From the NCBI RefSeq assembly GCF_024181725.1, contig NZ_CP028908.1, positions 682,001 through 746,000 of the forward strand: a stretch of DNA of 64,000 nucleotides. Reading direction: 5' to 3'. The notes beneath the pieces are model-generated. The model searched no databases. It saw only the letters and a list, made by a program, of their open reading frames with translations, and had not been told where the DNA came from. Shown here piece after piece: positions 46,117-56,783 of the stretch. The translations under genes and the position numbers were made by a program. The DNA is from Bradyrhizobium sp. WD16 (lineage in GTDB: Bacteria > Pseudomonadota > Alphaproteobacteria > Rhizobiales > Xanthobacteraceae). Numbering within the stretch: position 1 is the stretch's first letter; each line of letters begins with the position of its first letter.

Positions 46117-47592
46117 ATGTCGAGCCGCGTGATCCCGGTCGTTCCCTTCGTCCTCACCGTCTTTGGCGCGACCGGCGATCTTGCCCGCCGCAAGCTTTTA
46201 CCTTCGCTCTACCGACGCCACCGCGTCGGACAACTGCCCGCGCGCGCCATCATCGTCGGCGCGGCGCGCCAGCGGATGACGGTGGACGCGTTCGTCGCCC
46301 TCGTGCGCGACGCCCTTGTCGAGCACATCGCGCCGGAGGATCTCGACGACGCCGACCTGACGCAATTCCTCGCGCGCCTCAGCTATGTGCCGGTGGAAGC
46401 CGAGGGCGAGGAGGGATGGACCGAACTCTCCGACCTGCTCGCGGCGCAGCAGGGTGTCGTGCGCATCTTCTATCTGGCGACCGGGCCATCGCTCTTCGCG
46501 CCGATTTGCGCGCGCCTCGCCCGCCACGGCCTCAACAAGGACGATGCGCGGCTGGTGGTGGAGAAGCCCCTCGGCAAGGATCTGTCGAGCGCCGTCACCC
46601 TCAACGACGCCATCGGGCAGGTCTTCGACGAGCATCACGTCTATCGCATCGACCATTATCTCGGGAAGGAGACGGTGCAGAACCTGATGGCGCTGCGCTT
46701 CGCCAATGCCCTGTTCGAGCCGGTGTGGAACAACGCCCATATCGACCATGTCCAGATCACCGTGGCCGAGAGCATCGGCACGGCGGGCCGCGCCGGCTAT
46801 TACGACACCGCCGGCGCCCTGCGCGACATGGTGCAGAACCATATCCTCCAGCTGCTCTGCCTCGTCGCCATGGAGCCCCTCGTCTCGCTCGACGCCGATG
46901 CGATGCGCGACGAGAAGCTCAAGGTGCTCAAGGCGCTGCGGCCGATCAACGAAGGCAACGCCGCCCAGTGCACCGTGCGCGGCCAGTATCGCGCCGGGGC
47001 TTCCGCCGGCGGCTCGGTGCCCGGCTATCTGGAGGAGCTCGGCACCGGCCATTCCGACACCGAGACCTTTGCGGCGCTGAAAGCCGAGATCGGCAACTGG
47101 CGCTGGTCCGGCGTGCCCTTCTATCTGCGCACCGGAAAGCGCCTCGCCAGCCGCGTCTCCGAGATCGTGGTCGCCTTCCGGCCCATTCCCCATTCGGTGT
47201 TCGACGGCCATGCCGGCCCGATCGCGCCGAACCGCCTCGTCATCCGCCTCCAGCCCGACGAGGGCGTGAAGCTGTGGCTGATGATCAAGGATCCCGGGCC
47301 CGGCGGCATGCGCCTGCAGCACGTTCCGCTCGACATGAGCTTCGCCAGCGTGTTCGGCGTGCGCAATCCGGACGCCTACGAGCGACTCATCATGGATGTG
47401 GTGCGCGGCAACCAGACCCTGTTCATGCGGCGCGACGAGGTCGAGGCCGCCTGGCGCTGGATCGACCCGATCCTTCAGGCCTGGCGCGCCTCGCGCGAGC
47501 CGCCCAAGCCCTATACGTCCGGCACCTGGGGTCCCTCCGCCGCCATCGCGCTCATCGAACGCGACGGCCGCACCTGGACCGACGACACCTGA
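46117..47592 (+). CDS. zwf: Glucose-6-phosphate 1-dehydrogenase
   Basis: The 491-residue protein has the NADP site FGATGDLARRKLLPSLY, the active-site RIDHYLGKE, and VRGQY. It oxidises glucose 6-phosphate to 6-phosphogluconolactone, giving NADPH, and opens the Entner-Doudoroff route with the next three genes. The ATG at 46117 matches the family start. AGGAA from the right end of palindrome C lies 14 bases away and ACGAG is nearer, so the ribosome binding site is weak. Confidence 0.95.
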   Translation: MSSRVIPVVPFVLTVFGATGDLARRKLLPSLYRRHRVGQLPARAIIVGAARQRMTVDAFVALVRDALVEHIAPEDLDDADLTQFLARLSYVPVEAEGEEGWTELSDLLAAQQGVVRIFYLATGPSLFAPICARLARHGLNKDDARLVVEKPLGKDLSSAVTLNDAIGQVFDEHHVYRIDHYLGKETVQNLMALRFANALFEPVWNNAHIDHVQITVAESIGTAGRAGYYDTAGALRDMVQNHILQLLCLVAMEPLVSLDADAMRDEKLKVLKALRPINEGNAAQCTVRGQYRAGASAGGSVPGYLEELGTGHSDTETFAALKAEIGNWRWSGVPFYLRTGKRLASRVSEIVVAFRPIPHSVFDGHAGPIAPNRLVIRLQPDEGVKLWLMIKDPGPGGMRLQHVPLDMSFASVFGVRNPDAYERLIMDVVRGNQTLFMRRDEVEAAWRWIDPILQAWRASREPPKPYTSGTWGPSAAIALIERDGRTWTDDT

Positions 47593-47602
47593 GGCCTGCA
47601 CC

Positions 47603-48316
47603 GTGAACGCTCATTTCGCCCCCATCGCCCTTGCCGCCCATGCCGACGGCCCTGCCCTCGCCCGGGCGCTCGCCGCCGGCGTCGCGGAGGCGCTGCGCGC
47701 CCGCCTCGCCCGCGACGGCGCGGCGGGCCTTGCGGTTTCGGGCGGGCGCACGCCGGTCGCCTTCCTCAAGACCCTCGCCGGTGAACCGCTGGACTGGACG
47801 CGCATCGCGGTGACGCTGGTCGACGAGCGCTGGGTGCCGGAGACCTCGGAGCGCTCCAACGCCGCCCTCGTGCGCCGGCACCTGCTCAAGGGCGCGGCCG
47901 CCGCCGCGCGCTTCGTGCCGCTCTTCACCGGCGATCCGACCCCCGAGGCGGGCCTTGCCGCCGCCACCGCGGCGGTCGCGTCCCTCCCCGCCCGCTTTGC
48001 CGCCGTGGTGCTCGGCATGGGCGACGACGGGCACACCGCCTCCTTTCTGCCCGGGGCAAAGGCGCTTGCCGCCGCCATCGATCCCGCCGGCACCGCCCCG
48101 CTGACCATCGTGCGGGCACCGGCGGCGAACGAGCCGCGCCTCACCTTCACGCTGCCGCGCCTCGTCGCGGCCGACCGGCTCTTCCTGCACATCGAGGGCA
48201 TGGCGAAGCGAGCCGTCCTGGAGCGCGCCCGCGCCGGAACCGACGCGGCCGAACTCCCCATCCGCGCCGTCCTCAACACCCTGCGCTCCCCACTCGACGT
48301 CTTCTGGTCGCCCTGA
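47603..48316 (+). CDS. pgl: 6-phosphogluconolactonase
   Basis: The 237-residue protein has [12 protein letters not shown] and TLVDERWVP, hallmarks of the DevB/Pgl family, plus [14 protein letters not shown]. It hydrolyses 6-phosphogluconolactone. It starts with GTG at 47603, ten bases after zwf, with TGAGG upstream. Confidence 0.92.
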   Translation: MNAHFAPIALAAHADGPALARALAAGVAEALRARLARDGAAGLAVSGGRTPVAFLKTLAGEPLDWTRIAVTLVDERWVPETSERSNAALVRRHLLKGAAAAARFVPLFTGDPTPEAGLAAATAAVASLPARFAAVVLGMGDDGHTASFLPGAKALAAAIDPAGTAPLTIVRAPAANEPRLTFTLPRLVAADRLFLHIEGMAKRAVLERARAGTDAAELPIRAVLNTLRSPLDVFWSP

Positions 48317-48353
48317 AACCAAGTCCGGCTCGCTCCCTCAAAAGGATGCAACG

Positions 48354-50186
48354 ATGACCACCCTCAACGCCCGGATCGGCGAAGTCACACAACGCATCGT
48401 CGCGCGGAGCCTTTCGGCGCGCGCGCGATATCTCGATCGCATCGCCGGGGCCGCCGCGCCCCGGCCGCACCGCCAGGCGCTGGGCTGCGCCAACCAGGCC
48501 CACGGCTTCGCCGCCTGCGGCCCCGCCGACAAAGCCATGCTGCGCGAGGGGCAAGGCGCCTCCATCGGCATCGTCACCGCCTATAACGACATGCTCTCCG
48601 CCCACCGGCCGTACGAGCGCTATCCGGAGCTGATCCGGGAGGCGGCGCGCGCGGCGGGCGGGGCGGCGCTGGTGGCCGGCGGCGTGCCCGCCATGTGCGA
48701 CGGCATCACCCAGGGCGAGGCGGGCATGGAGCTCTCCCTCTTCTCCCGCGACGTGATCGCCCTTTCCACCGCCGTCGCGCTGTCCCACCAGACGTTCGAT
48801 GCCGCGGTGTTCCTCGGCATCTGCGACAAGATCGTGCCGGGACTGGTCATCGGGGCGCTGTCGTCCGGCCACCTGCCGGCGGTGTTCATTCCCTCCGGCC
48901 CGATGACGAGCGGGCTCGCCAACACGCAGAAGTCGCAGGTCCGCCAGCTCTTCGCCGAGGGCAAGGTGGGCCGCGATGCGCTGCTGGAGGCCGAGGCGAA
49001 GTCCTATCACGGGCCGGGCACCTGCACCTTCTACGGCACCGCCAACACCAACCAGATGCTCATGGATATCATGGGCCTGCACCTGCCCGGCGCTTCCTTC
49101 GTCGCCCCCGACACGCCGCTGCGCGACGCGCTCACCAGGGCGGCGGTGGAGCGGGCGCTCGCCATCACCGCGCTCGGCAACGATGCCATCGCCGTGGGCC
49201 GGATGCTGGACGAAAAGGCCTTCGTCAACGCCATCGTCGGCCTCCACGCCACCGGCGGCTCCACCAACCACACGCTCCACCTCGTCGCCATGGCGGCGGC
49301 GGGCGGCATCACCCTCGCCTGGGACGACTTCTCGGAGCTTGCCGAGGTGACGCCGCTGCTCGCCCGCGTCTACCCGAACGGCGCGGCGGACGTGAACCAT
49401 TTCCACGCCGCGGGCGGCATGGCCTTCGTCATCCGCGAGCTGCTGGGCGCCGGCCTGCTGCACGCCGATGCGCAGACCATCCTCGGCCAGGGGCTCGACG
49501 CCTATACGCGCGAGCCCGTGCTCGGCGGGGACGGTGGCCTCGTCTGGCGCGACGGGCCGACGGCCAGCGGCGAGGCGACGGTGCTGCGGAGCGCCGCCGC
49601 CCCGTTCCAGCCGACCGGCGGGCTGAAGGTGCTGGACGGAAACCTTGGCCGCTCGGTCATCAAGACCTCGGCGGTGGCGCCGGAGCGGCACGTGATCGAG
49701 GCGCCGGCCCGCGTCTTCCATGCCCAGGAGGAGTTGCAGGCGGCATTCAAGGCCGGCAAGCTGACCGGGGACTTCGTCGCGGTGGTGCGCTTCCAGGGGC
49801 CGAAGGCCAACGGCATGCCGGAGCTGCATAAGTTGATGCCGCCGCTGGGCGTGCTGCAGGACCGGGGGCAGAAGGTGGCGCTGGTCACCGACGGCCGGCT
49901 CTCCGGCGCCTCGGGCAAGGTGCCCGCCGCGATCCATGTGACCCCGGAGGCGGCGGAAGGCGGCGCCATCGCCAAGATCCGCGACGGAGACCAGGTGCGC
50001 GTCGATGCCGTGACCGGCCGGCTGGAGGTGGTCGTCCCCGCCGCCGAATGGGCCGCGCGCCCCGCCGCGAAGGCTGACCTTTCCGCCCACCACGCCGGCG
50101 TCGGCCGGGACCTCTTCGCCCCGTTCCGGGCCGCTGTCGGACCCGCGGACCAGGGCGCCACGATTTTCAGGGGAGTGCAGGCATGA
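48354..50186 (+). CDS. edd: Phosphogluconate dehydratase
   Basis: The 610-residue protein belongs to the IlvD/Edd family. [32 protein letters not shown] (in parts) and ICDKIVPG carry the Cys ligands of its Fe-S cluster. It dehydrates 6-phosphogluconate to 2-keto-3-deoxy-6-phosphogluconate. Length is normal. AAGGATG lies before the ATG, and the end overlaps eda by four bases. Confidence 0.95.
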   Translation: MTTLNARIGEVTQRIVARSLSARARYLDRIAGAAAPRPHRQALGCANQAHGFAACGPADKAMLREGQGASIGIVTAYNDMLSAHRPYERYPELIREAARAAGGAALVAGGVPAMCDGITQGEAGMELSLFSRDVIALSTAVALSHQTFDAAVFLGICDKIVPGLVIGALSSGHLPAVFIPSGPMTSGLANTQKSQVRQLFAEGKVGRDALLEAEAKSYHGPGTCTFYGTANTNQMLMDIMGLHLPGASFVAPDTPLRDALTRAAVERALAITALGNDAIAVGRMLDEKAFVNAIVGLHATGGSTNHTLHLVAMAAAGGITLAWDDFSELAEVTPLLARVYPNGAADVNHFHAAGGMAFVIRELLGAGLLHADAQTILGQGLDAYTREPVLGGDGGLVWRDGPTASGEATVLRSAAAPFQPTGGLKVLDGNLGRSVIKTSAVAPERHVIEAPARVFHAQEELQAAFKAGKLTGDFVAVVRFQGPKANGMPELHKLMPPLGVLQDRGQKVALVTDGRLSGASGKVPAAIHVTPEAAEGGAIAKIRDGDQVRVDAVTGRLEVVVPAAEWAARPAAKADLSAHHAGVGRDLFAPFRAAVGPADQGATIFRGVQA

Positions 50187-50824
50187 GCGAGACGAACCAA
50201 TCCGGGCTGGACGCCATTCTCGCCCGCGCTCCGGTGGTCCCGGTCGTGGTCGTGGAGCGCGCCGCCGACGCGGTGCCCCTCGCCCGCGCCCTGGTGGAGG
50301 GCGGTCTTCCCGCCATCGAGATCACCCTGCGCACGCCGGCGGCGCTCGACGCCATCCGCGCCGTGGCGGCGGAGGTGGAAGGCGCCATTGCCGGCGTCGG
50401 CACCGTGCTCGACGCCGCCCAGCTGGCGGCCGCGGAACAGGCGGGGGCGCGCTTTGCCGTCTCCCCCGGCGCAACCCCCGCGCTGCTGGACGCGGCGGCA
50501 GGCGCCGGCATCCCGCTGCTGCCGGGCATCGCGACCGCGAGCGAAGCCATGGCGCTGATCGCCCGCGGCTATCGCTTCGCCAAATTCTTCCCGGCCGAGC
50601 CGGCGGGCGGGCGGAGCTATCTCGCGGCGCTCGCCTCGCCTCTGCCGCAGCTGAAATTCTGCCCCACGGGCGGCATCACGCTGGAAACCGCCCCCGCCTA
50701 TCTGGCGCTGCCCAACGTGATCTGCGTCGGCGGCTCCTGGATGCTGCCGAAGGCCGTCGTCGCAGCCGGGAACTGGACCGCCGTCGCGGCGGCGAGCCGC
50801 GCCGCCGCCGCCTTGCGTGCCTGA
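50183..50824 (+). CDS. eda: KDPG aldolase
   Basis: The 213-residue class I aldolase has AIEITLRTP with the catalytic Glu and [12 protein letters not shown] with the Schiff-base Lys. It splits KDPG into pyruvate and glyceraldehyde 3-phosphate, closing the pathway. The start overlaps the edd stop (ATGA), indicating coupled translation. Confidence 0.95.
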   Translation: MSETNQSGLDAILARAPVVPVVVVERAADAVPLARALVEGGLPAIEITLRTPAALDAIRAVAAEVEGAIAGVGTVLDAAQLAAAEQAGARFAVSPGATPALLDAAAGAGIPLLPGIATASEAMALIARGYRFAKFFPAEPAGGRSYLAALASPLPQLKFCPTGGITLETAPAYLALPNVICVGGSWMLPKAVVAAGNWTAVAAASRAAAALRA

Positions 50825-50835
50825 GGGGAAGCGTC

Positions 50836-50955
50836 GTGACCGAGGCGCCGGCCAAGGGCTTCGTCCGCTTCGAGGGCTGTCACCACTTCGTGGCGATGAA
50901 CCGGCCGGAGCTGTTCCGGCGCGAACTGCTGGCGCGGGTGCGGCAGGTGCGGTGA
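50836..50955 (+). pseudogene. C-terminal fragment of the alpha/beta hydrolase at 25.1 kb
   Basis: The 39-codon frame reads EAPAKGFVRFEGCHHF then VAMNRPELFRRELLARV, nearly the same as the last residues of the hydrolase at 25099-26010, with very similar DNA. The rest of the gene is absent. It begins 11 bases after eda, marking the right edge of the sugar cassette. Confidence 0.85.
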
Positions 50956-51076
50956 GGCGTCGCGCGGCTCAGAGCAAGGATGATCGCCGGGCGATACGGT
51001 GTTGCAACGTGCAATTTTGAGTCAGCGCCCCTCACCCGGATCGCTGACGCGATCCGACCTCTCCCCGCTTGCGCGG

Positions 51077-51243
51077 CCAGTGTCCTGTTTCCAACGTTCG
51101 TATGCCATTGCAGCAGGCGCTCATACGAACGTTGGAAACAAGGGGACACTAGCATCATTATGATTCGAGTGTGGTTTTGGATCTGACGCTCGTTCGAAGA
51201 ACTCGCTGCAATACTGAAACGAGCGTCAGATCCACCACACTAG
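51077..51243 (-). repeat. Composite palindromic element, copy 3 (inverted)
   Basis: On the plus strand palindrome B (51077-51152, TTTCCAACGTTCGTAT arms) comes first, then the spacer CATCATTATGATT, then palindrome A (51166-51243, GGATCTGACGCTCGTT and ACGAGCGTCAGATCC arms). Read on the minus strand this is the same A-spacer-B order as the other copies. Its last CTAG (51240-51243) is the target duplication of the IS701-family element. The stretch 50956-51076 shows no gene. Confidence 0.85.
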
Positions 51244-52693
51244 CACTACTTTGGCAGATTCTGGGAGTTGATCGGCGAGACTGGATTCCCGAATCACGTT
51301 TTCAATGATTCATGGGTGGTCAGCTTTTTTGGAGGGCTGACCGGTGGATACGACGTCGAGGTGGGAAGATGAGCTTGGACGCTGGCTCGAGCCATTCCTG
51401 GATTGTTTAGGTCACAAGGCTCGGCGGCGGATGTGTCCGCTATATGTTTCAGGACTGATTGGGCCGGGCGACCGCAAGAGCGTCCAGCCAATGGCGGCGC
51501 GGCTGGCGCCGGGCGACTATGATCAATTGCATCATTTCATCGCTGATGGCGTCTGGGACGCGGCGCCGTTGGAAGTAGAATTGCTCGTTCAGGCCGACCG
51601 GCTCGTCGGCGGCACAGATGCGGTGCTGGTCATCGACGATACATCGATGCCGAAGAAGGGCGATCGCTCGGTTGGTGTAGCTCCGCAATATGCATCAACT
51701 CTCGGTAAAACGGCGAATTGCCAAACATTGGTGTCGCTGACGCTTGCGCGCGGTGAAGTGCCGGTAATGGTGGCGCTACGTCTCTTCCTTCCCGAGAATT
51801 GGACGAGCGATCCGGTACGTCTGAAGCACGCCGGCGTTCCCATCGAGCATCGCGCGGCACGGTCCAAGCCAGAGATCGCGCTGGCTGAGATCGATCGCGT
51901 GATCGCAGCCGGTGTTCGCTTCGGCTGTGTGCTGGCGGACGCGGGATACGGATCGAGCGCGCCGTTCCGTCATGCTCTGAGCGAGCGCGGCCTCTTATGG
52001 GCAGTTGGTATGTCGCGGCGCCAGAAAGTCTATCCGGCCGATGTCACCATGATCTTTCCAACGGAGAAAGCCCGTAAGCCGCGCAAACACCATATCCCGG
52101 ATATGTCGCCAGTTTCAGCCGAGACGATGCTGGCCGGCGTAAAGTGGCAGAAGATCAGCTGGCGCGGGGGTACGAAAGGCCCGCTGACATGCCTTTTCGC
52201 TGCGCGGCGCGTCCGCATCGCCGACGGCCCAAAGCACCGCGTGTTCGATAAAGGTGTCGAGCGTATGCCTGGTGATGAAATGTGGATCCTGGGCGAGCGA
52301 CGATCGAGCGGAGAGCAGAAGTACTACATCTCGAATCTGCCCGCTGACGTTTCGCTTAAGACGCTGGCAGCTGCCGTCAAGGCGCGGTGGATCTGTGAAC
52401 AGGCGCATCAGCAGTTGAAGGAAGAGCTGGGGCTCGACCATTTTGAAGGCAGGTCGTGGGCCGGATTACACCGACATGCCTTGATGACGATGATCGCCTA
52501 TGCCTTCCTTCAGTCCCGCCGCCTCACCGCAGCGGGACGAAAAAAAAAGAGTCCCAGGCCCACCGCCACAACCGAGCATGCCGGCCATCAGGCAAGCCAT
52601 CCTCGACCTCTTCGTGCGGCCTCCACCCCTACGATGCACGCACTGTGAGATGCTGCTCGCAGGCTGCCTTCAGCCAAATCTGCCAAAGTAGTG
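51244..52693 (+). mobile_element. IS701-family insertion sequence (1450 bp)
   Basis: The inverted ends are CACTACTTTGGCAGATT on both sides (right end inverted), flanked by CTAG at 51240-51243 and 52694-52697. A 4-bp YTAR target duplication is typical of IS701. It carries a single transposase gene. The left copy of CTAG is the outer end of palindrome A. Confidence 0.88.
51344..52648 (+). CDS. IS701-family DDE transposase, C terminus frameshifted
   Basis: The 434-residue frame has DDTSMPKKGDRSVGV and VLADAGYGSS with catalytic Asp residues, and QLKEELGLDHFEGRSWAGLHRH with the Glu, typical of IS701/IS4-like DDE enzymes. At an A8 run (about 52542-52549) the normal C-terminal segment (RVPGPPPQPSMPAIRQAI, LDLFVRPPPLRCTHC) moves to another frame ending at 52691. 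One extra A, or slippage, would explain this. The catalytic core is intact. Confidence 0.85.
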   Translation: MDTTSRWEDELGRWLEPFLDCLGHKARRRMCPLYVSGLIGPGDRKSVQPMAARLAPGDYDQLHHFIADGVWDAAPLEVELLVQADRLVGGTDAVLVIDDTSMPKKGDRSVGVAPQYASTLGKTANCQTLVSLTLARGEVPVMVALRLFLPENWTSDPVRLKHAGVPIEHRAARSKPEIALAEIDRVIAAGVRFGCVLADAGYGSSAPFRHALSERGLLWAVGMSRRQKVYPADVTMIFPTEKARKPRKHHIPDMSPVSAETMLAGVKWQKISWRGGTKGPLTCLFAARRVRIADGPKHRVFDKGVERMPGDEMWILGERRSSGEQKYYISNLPADVSLKTLAAAVKARWICEQAHQQLKEELGLDHFEGRSWAGLHRHALMTMIAYAFLQSRRLTAAGRKKKSPRPTATTEHAGHQASHPRPLRAASTPTMHAL

Positions 52694-52697
52694 CTAG

Positions 52698-55600
52698 GAG
52701 ATTCACACATTCGAGCGGCGACAGATGCGCTCTCACCACAACTCATTCTCGTCAGGGCGCATCGTTTCACTCCGTTGTCACCGCCCGGATGCGTGAATCT
52801 GATAGCCGCTCTTTGCGGGGCGAGGTGAAGAAAGCCTCGCCTTTTTGGTCACCTCTCCCCGCTCTTTGCCTATCGTATTCACATATCTGCTTCGCAGCCG
52901 GGAAAGCAGCCACTCATTCAGCCTTTCAATCGTCATGCCCGGCCTTGTGCCGGGCATCCACGTCTTCACGACGCTGCGGCAAGCAAGTCGTGGATGGCAT
53001 AGCGATCCGGCCTTCACCGGATCGCGTTCTCCTTAATGCCGGAAGTCGGAAACATCCGACTTCCGGGCGACAAGCCCGGCCATGACGAGAATGAAGGTCA
53101 TGGCGCATCGTTCCACTCCGTTGTCACCGCCCGGATGCGTGAAGCTCGTAGGCTTAAAGCGGGGGACGACGATGCGAGGCGAGCACCGCGTCTGTGTGTG
53201 AATACGATAGCCCCAAGGCGGGGAGAGGTCGCGCGCCTCGAGCGCGCGGCTGAGGAGCGCCTTCCTGAGTTCACCGCAGCAGCGACAGCAGCGTCTCGCG
53301 CTCGGCGTGATCGAGCGGCGACAGATGCGCTCTCACCACAACTCATTCTCGTCATGGCCGGGCTTGTCCCGGCCATCCACGTCTTTCAGGTCGAGAGTCC
53401 GCAAAGTCGTGGATGCCCGGCACAAGGCCGGGCATGACGATCGAAAGGCTGATGGCATAGCGATCCGGCTCTGGCCGGATCGCGTTCTTTTTCTCGTGCC
53501 GGAAGTCGGAAACATCCGACTTCCGGGCGACAAGCCCGGCCATGACGAGAACGAAGGTCAGGGGGCATCTTTTCACTTCGTTGTCACCGCCCGGATGCGT
53601 GAAGCTCGTAGGCTTAAAGCGGGGGACGACGATGCGAGGCGAGCACCGCGTCTGTGTGTGAATACGATAGCCCCAAGGCGGGGAGAGGTCGCGCGCCTCG
53701 AGCGCGCGGGTGAGGGACACCTTCCTGAGTTCACCGCAGCCGCGACAGCAGCGTCTCGCGCTCGGCGTGATCGAGCGGCGACAGATGCGCTCTCACCACA
53801 ACTCATTCTCGTCATGGCCGGGCTTGTCCCGGCCATCCACGTCTTTCAGGTCGAGAGTCCGCAAAGTCGTGGATGGCATAGCGATCCGGCCTTCACCGGA
53901 TCGCGTTCTCCTTAATGCCGGAAGTCGGAAACATCCGACTTCCGGGCGACAAGCCCGGCCATGACGAGAATGAAGGTCATGGCGCATCGTTTCACTCCGT
54001 TGTCACCGCCCGGATGCGTGAAGCTCGTAGGCTTAAAGCGGGGGACGACGATGCGAGGCGAGCACCGCGTCTGTGTGTGAATACGATAGCCCCAAGGCGG
54101 GGAGAGGTCGCGCGCCTCGATCGCGCGGGTGAGGGACACCTTCCTGAGTTCACCGCAGCCGCGACAGCAGCGTCTCGCGCTCGGCGTGATCGAGCGGCGA
54201 CAGATGCGCTCTCACCACAACTCATTCTCGTCAGGGCGCATCGTTTCACTCCGTTGTCACCGCCCGGATGCGTGAATCTGATAGCCGCTCTTTGCCTATC
54301 GTATTCACATATCTGCTTCGCAGCCGGGAAAGCGGCCACTCATTCAGCCTTTCAATCGTCATGCCCGGCCTTGTGCCGGGCATCCACGTCTTCACGACGC
54401 TGCGGCAAGCAAGTCGTGGATGGCCGGGACAAGCCCGGCCATGACGAGAATGAAGGTCATGGCGCATCGTTTCACTCCGTTGTCACCGCCCGGATGCGTG
54501 AAGCTCGTAGGCTTAAAGCGGGGGACGACGATGCGAGGCGAGCACCGCGTCTGTGTGTGAATACGATACCCCCCAAAGCGGGGAGAGGTCGCGCGCCTCG
54601 AGCGCGCGGCTGAGGAGCGCCTTCCTGAGTTCACCGCAGCCGCGACAGCAGCGTCTCGCGCTCGGCGTGATCGAGCGGCGACAGATGCGCTCTCACCACA
54701 ACTCATTCTCGTCATGGCCGGGCTTGTCCCGGCCATCCACGTCTTTCAGGTCGAGAGTCCGCAAAGTCGTGGATGCCCGGCACAAGGCCGGGCATGACGA
54801 TCGAAAGGCTGAATGAGTGGCCGCTTTCCCGGCTGCGGAGCAGATGTGTGAATACGATAGCCGCTGACGCGGGGCGAGGTGAAGAGAAGCGTCGCGTCTT
54901 GGTCACCTCTCCCCCCAAAGCGGGGAGAGGTCGCGCGCCTCGATCGCGCGGGTGAGGGACACCTTCCTGAGTTCACCGCAGCCGCGACAGCAGCGTCTCG
55001 CGCTCGGCGTGATCGAGCGGCGACAGATGCGCTCTCACCACAACTCATTCTCGTCATGGCCGGGCTTGTCCCGGCCATCCACGTCTTTCAGGTCGAGAGT
55101 CCGCAAAGTCGTGGATGCCCGGCACAAGGCCGGGCATGACGATCGAAAGGCTGATGGCATAGCGATCCGGCCTTCACCGGATCGCGTTCTCCTTAATGCC
55201 GGAAGTCGGAAACATCCGACTTCCGGGCGACAAGCCCGGCCATGACGAGAATGAAGGTCATGGCGCATCGTTTCACTCCGTTGTCACCGCCCGGATGCGT
55301 GAAGCTCGTAGGCTTAAAGCGGGGGACGACGATGCGAGGCGAGCACCGCGTCTGTGTGTGAATACGATAGCCCCAAGGCGGGGAGAGGTCGCGCGCCTCG
55401 ATCGCGCGGGTGAGGGACACCTTCCTGAGTTCACCGCAGCCGCGACAGCAGCGTGGCGCGCTCGGCGTGATCGAGCGGCGACAGATGCGCTCTCACCACA
55501 ACTCATTCTCGTCATGGCCGGGCTTGTCCCGGCCATCCACGTCTTTCAGGTCGAGAGTCCGCAAAGTCGTGGATGCCCGGCACAAGGCCGGGCATGACGA

Positions 55601-56222
55601 TCGAAAGGCTCATGGCATAGCGATCCGGCTCTGGCCGGATCGCGTTCTTTTTCTCGTGCCGGAAGTCGGAAACATCCGACTTCCGGTGGCAAGCCCGGCC
55701 ATGACGAGAATGAAGGTCAGGGGGCATCGTTTCACTCCGTTGTCACCGCCCGGATGCGTGAAGCTCGTAGGCTTAAAGCGGGGGACGACGATGCGAGGCG
55801 AGCACCGCGTCTGTGTGTGAATACGATAGCCCCAAGGCGGGGAGAGGTCGCGCGCCTCGATCGCGCGGGTGAGGGACACCTTCCTGAGTTCACCGCAGCC
55901 GCGACAGCTAGCGTGGCGCGCTCGGCGTGATCGAGCGGCGACAGATGCGCTCTCACCACAACTCATTCTCGTCAGGGCCGGGCTTGTCCCGGCCATCCAC
56001 GTCTTTCAGGTCGAGAGTCCGCAAAGTCGTGGATGCCCGGCACAAGGCCGGGCATGACGATCGAAAGGCTGAATGAGTGGCCGCTTTCCCGGCTGCGGAG
56101 CAGATGTGTGAATACGATAGCCGCTGACGCGGGGCGAGGTGAAGAGAAGCGTCGCGTCTTGGTCACCTCTCCCCCCAAAGCGGGGAGAGGTCGCGCGCCT
56201 CGAGCGCGCGGGTGAGGAGCGC
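52698..56222. repeat. Mosaic array of hairpin modules with seven copies of a marR-like 3' end
   Basis: CTTCCTGAGTTCACCGCAG occurs at 53261, 53721, 54140, 54621, 54963, 55421 and 55880 (spacing 460, 419, 481, 342, 458, 459); the next match, at 56223, is the true marR gene. On the minus strand each copy encodes about SPLDHAERETLLSRLR and stop. Between them are hairpin modules: GGCCGGGCTTGTCCCGGCC, GGAAGTCGGAAACATCCGAC with its partner, GCCCGGCACAAGGCCGGGC and GATCCGG/CCGGATC. Order and number of modules differ from unit to unit. No full gene is present. Confidence 0.85.
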
Positions 56223-56232
56223 CTTCCTGAAT

Positions 56233-56688
56233 TCACCGCAGCCGCGACAGCAGCGACAGCAGCGTGGCGCGCTCGGCCTGATCGAGCGGCGCCAGGGTCT
56301 CGTCGGAAATGGCCACCGCGTTCGGCAGCGCCTTGTCGACCGCGAGCTGGCCGGCCCTGGTCAGGCTGACCAGCAGCCGCCGGCCGTCGGCCGGGTCGGG
56401 GCCGGTCTCGGTCAGTCCGCGCCCGGTGAGGCGATCGATCACCCCCTTGATGGTGGCGACGTCCATGGCGGTGATGCGGCCGAGCTGGTTCTGCGAGCAC
56501 GGCCCGCTCTCCGACAGCTTGAACAGCGCCGTCCACTGGGTCGGCGTCAGGTCGCCGCCGATGCGCTCGGCGAAAATGGCGGAGTGACGCTGCGACACCT
56601 GGCGAAGGATGAAGCCGATCTGCTCCTCGAGCTGGTAGGTCGGCCGCTGCGGCTTGCGTCGCGGCTTCGGTGATGCGGCCCGGCTCAT
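56233..56688 (-). CDS. MarR-family transcriptional regulator
   Basis: The 151-residue protein has the winged helix-turn-helix of MarR (LTPTQWTALFKL, CSQNQLGRITAMDVATIKGVIDRLTGRGL in two parts, and the wing DPADGRRLLVSLT). It is the gene nearest to the transporter operon on the same strand and probably senses a ring compound or its metabolite to control that operon. AGGAG lies before the ATG. Its 3' end matches the seven tail copies in the downstream array. Confidence 0.88.
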   Translation of the reverse strand: MSRAASPKPRRKPQRPTYQLEEQIGFILRQVSQRHSAIFAERIGGDLTPTQWTALFKLSESGPCSQNQLGRITAMDVATIKGVIDRLTGRGLTETGPDPADGRRLLVSLTRAGQLAVDKALPNAVAISDETLAPLDQAERATLLSLLSRLR

Positions 56689-56783
56689 GAGTGCTCCTGA
56701 GATTTCCGCCGCGGTTTTCGACCGCTGCGGCGATCAAGTCAAATCATGCCCGATCGCCCGATGCACCTCCACCCGGAAGCGCG

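Noticed and set aside
52698-56222. CRISPR array
   Set aside because: Units are 340-480 bases and contain long shared modules, not 25-40 base repeats with unique spacers; no cas genes are present.
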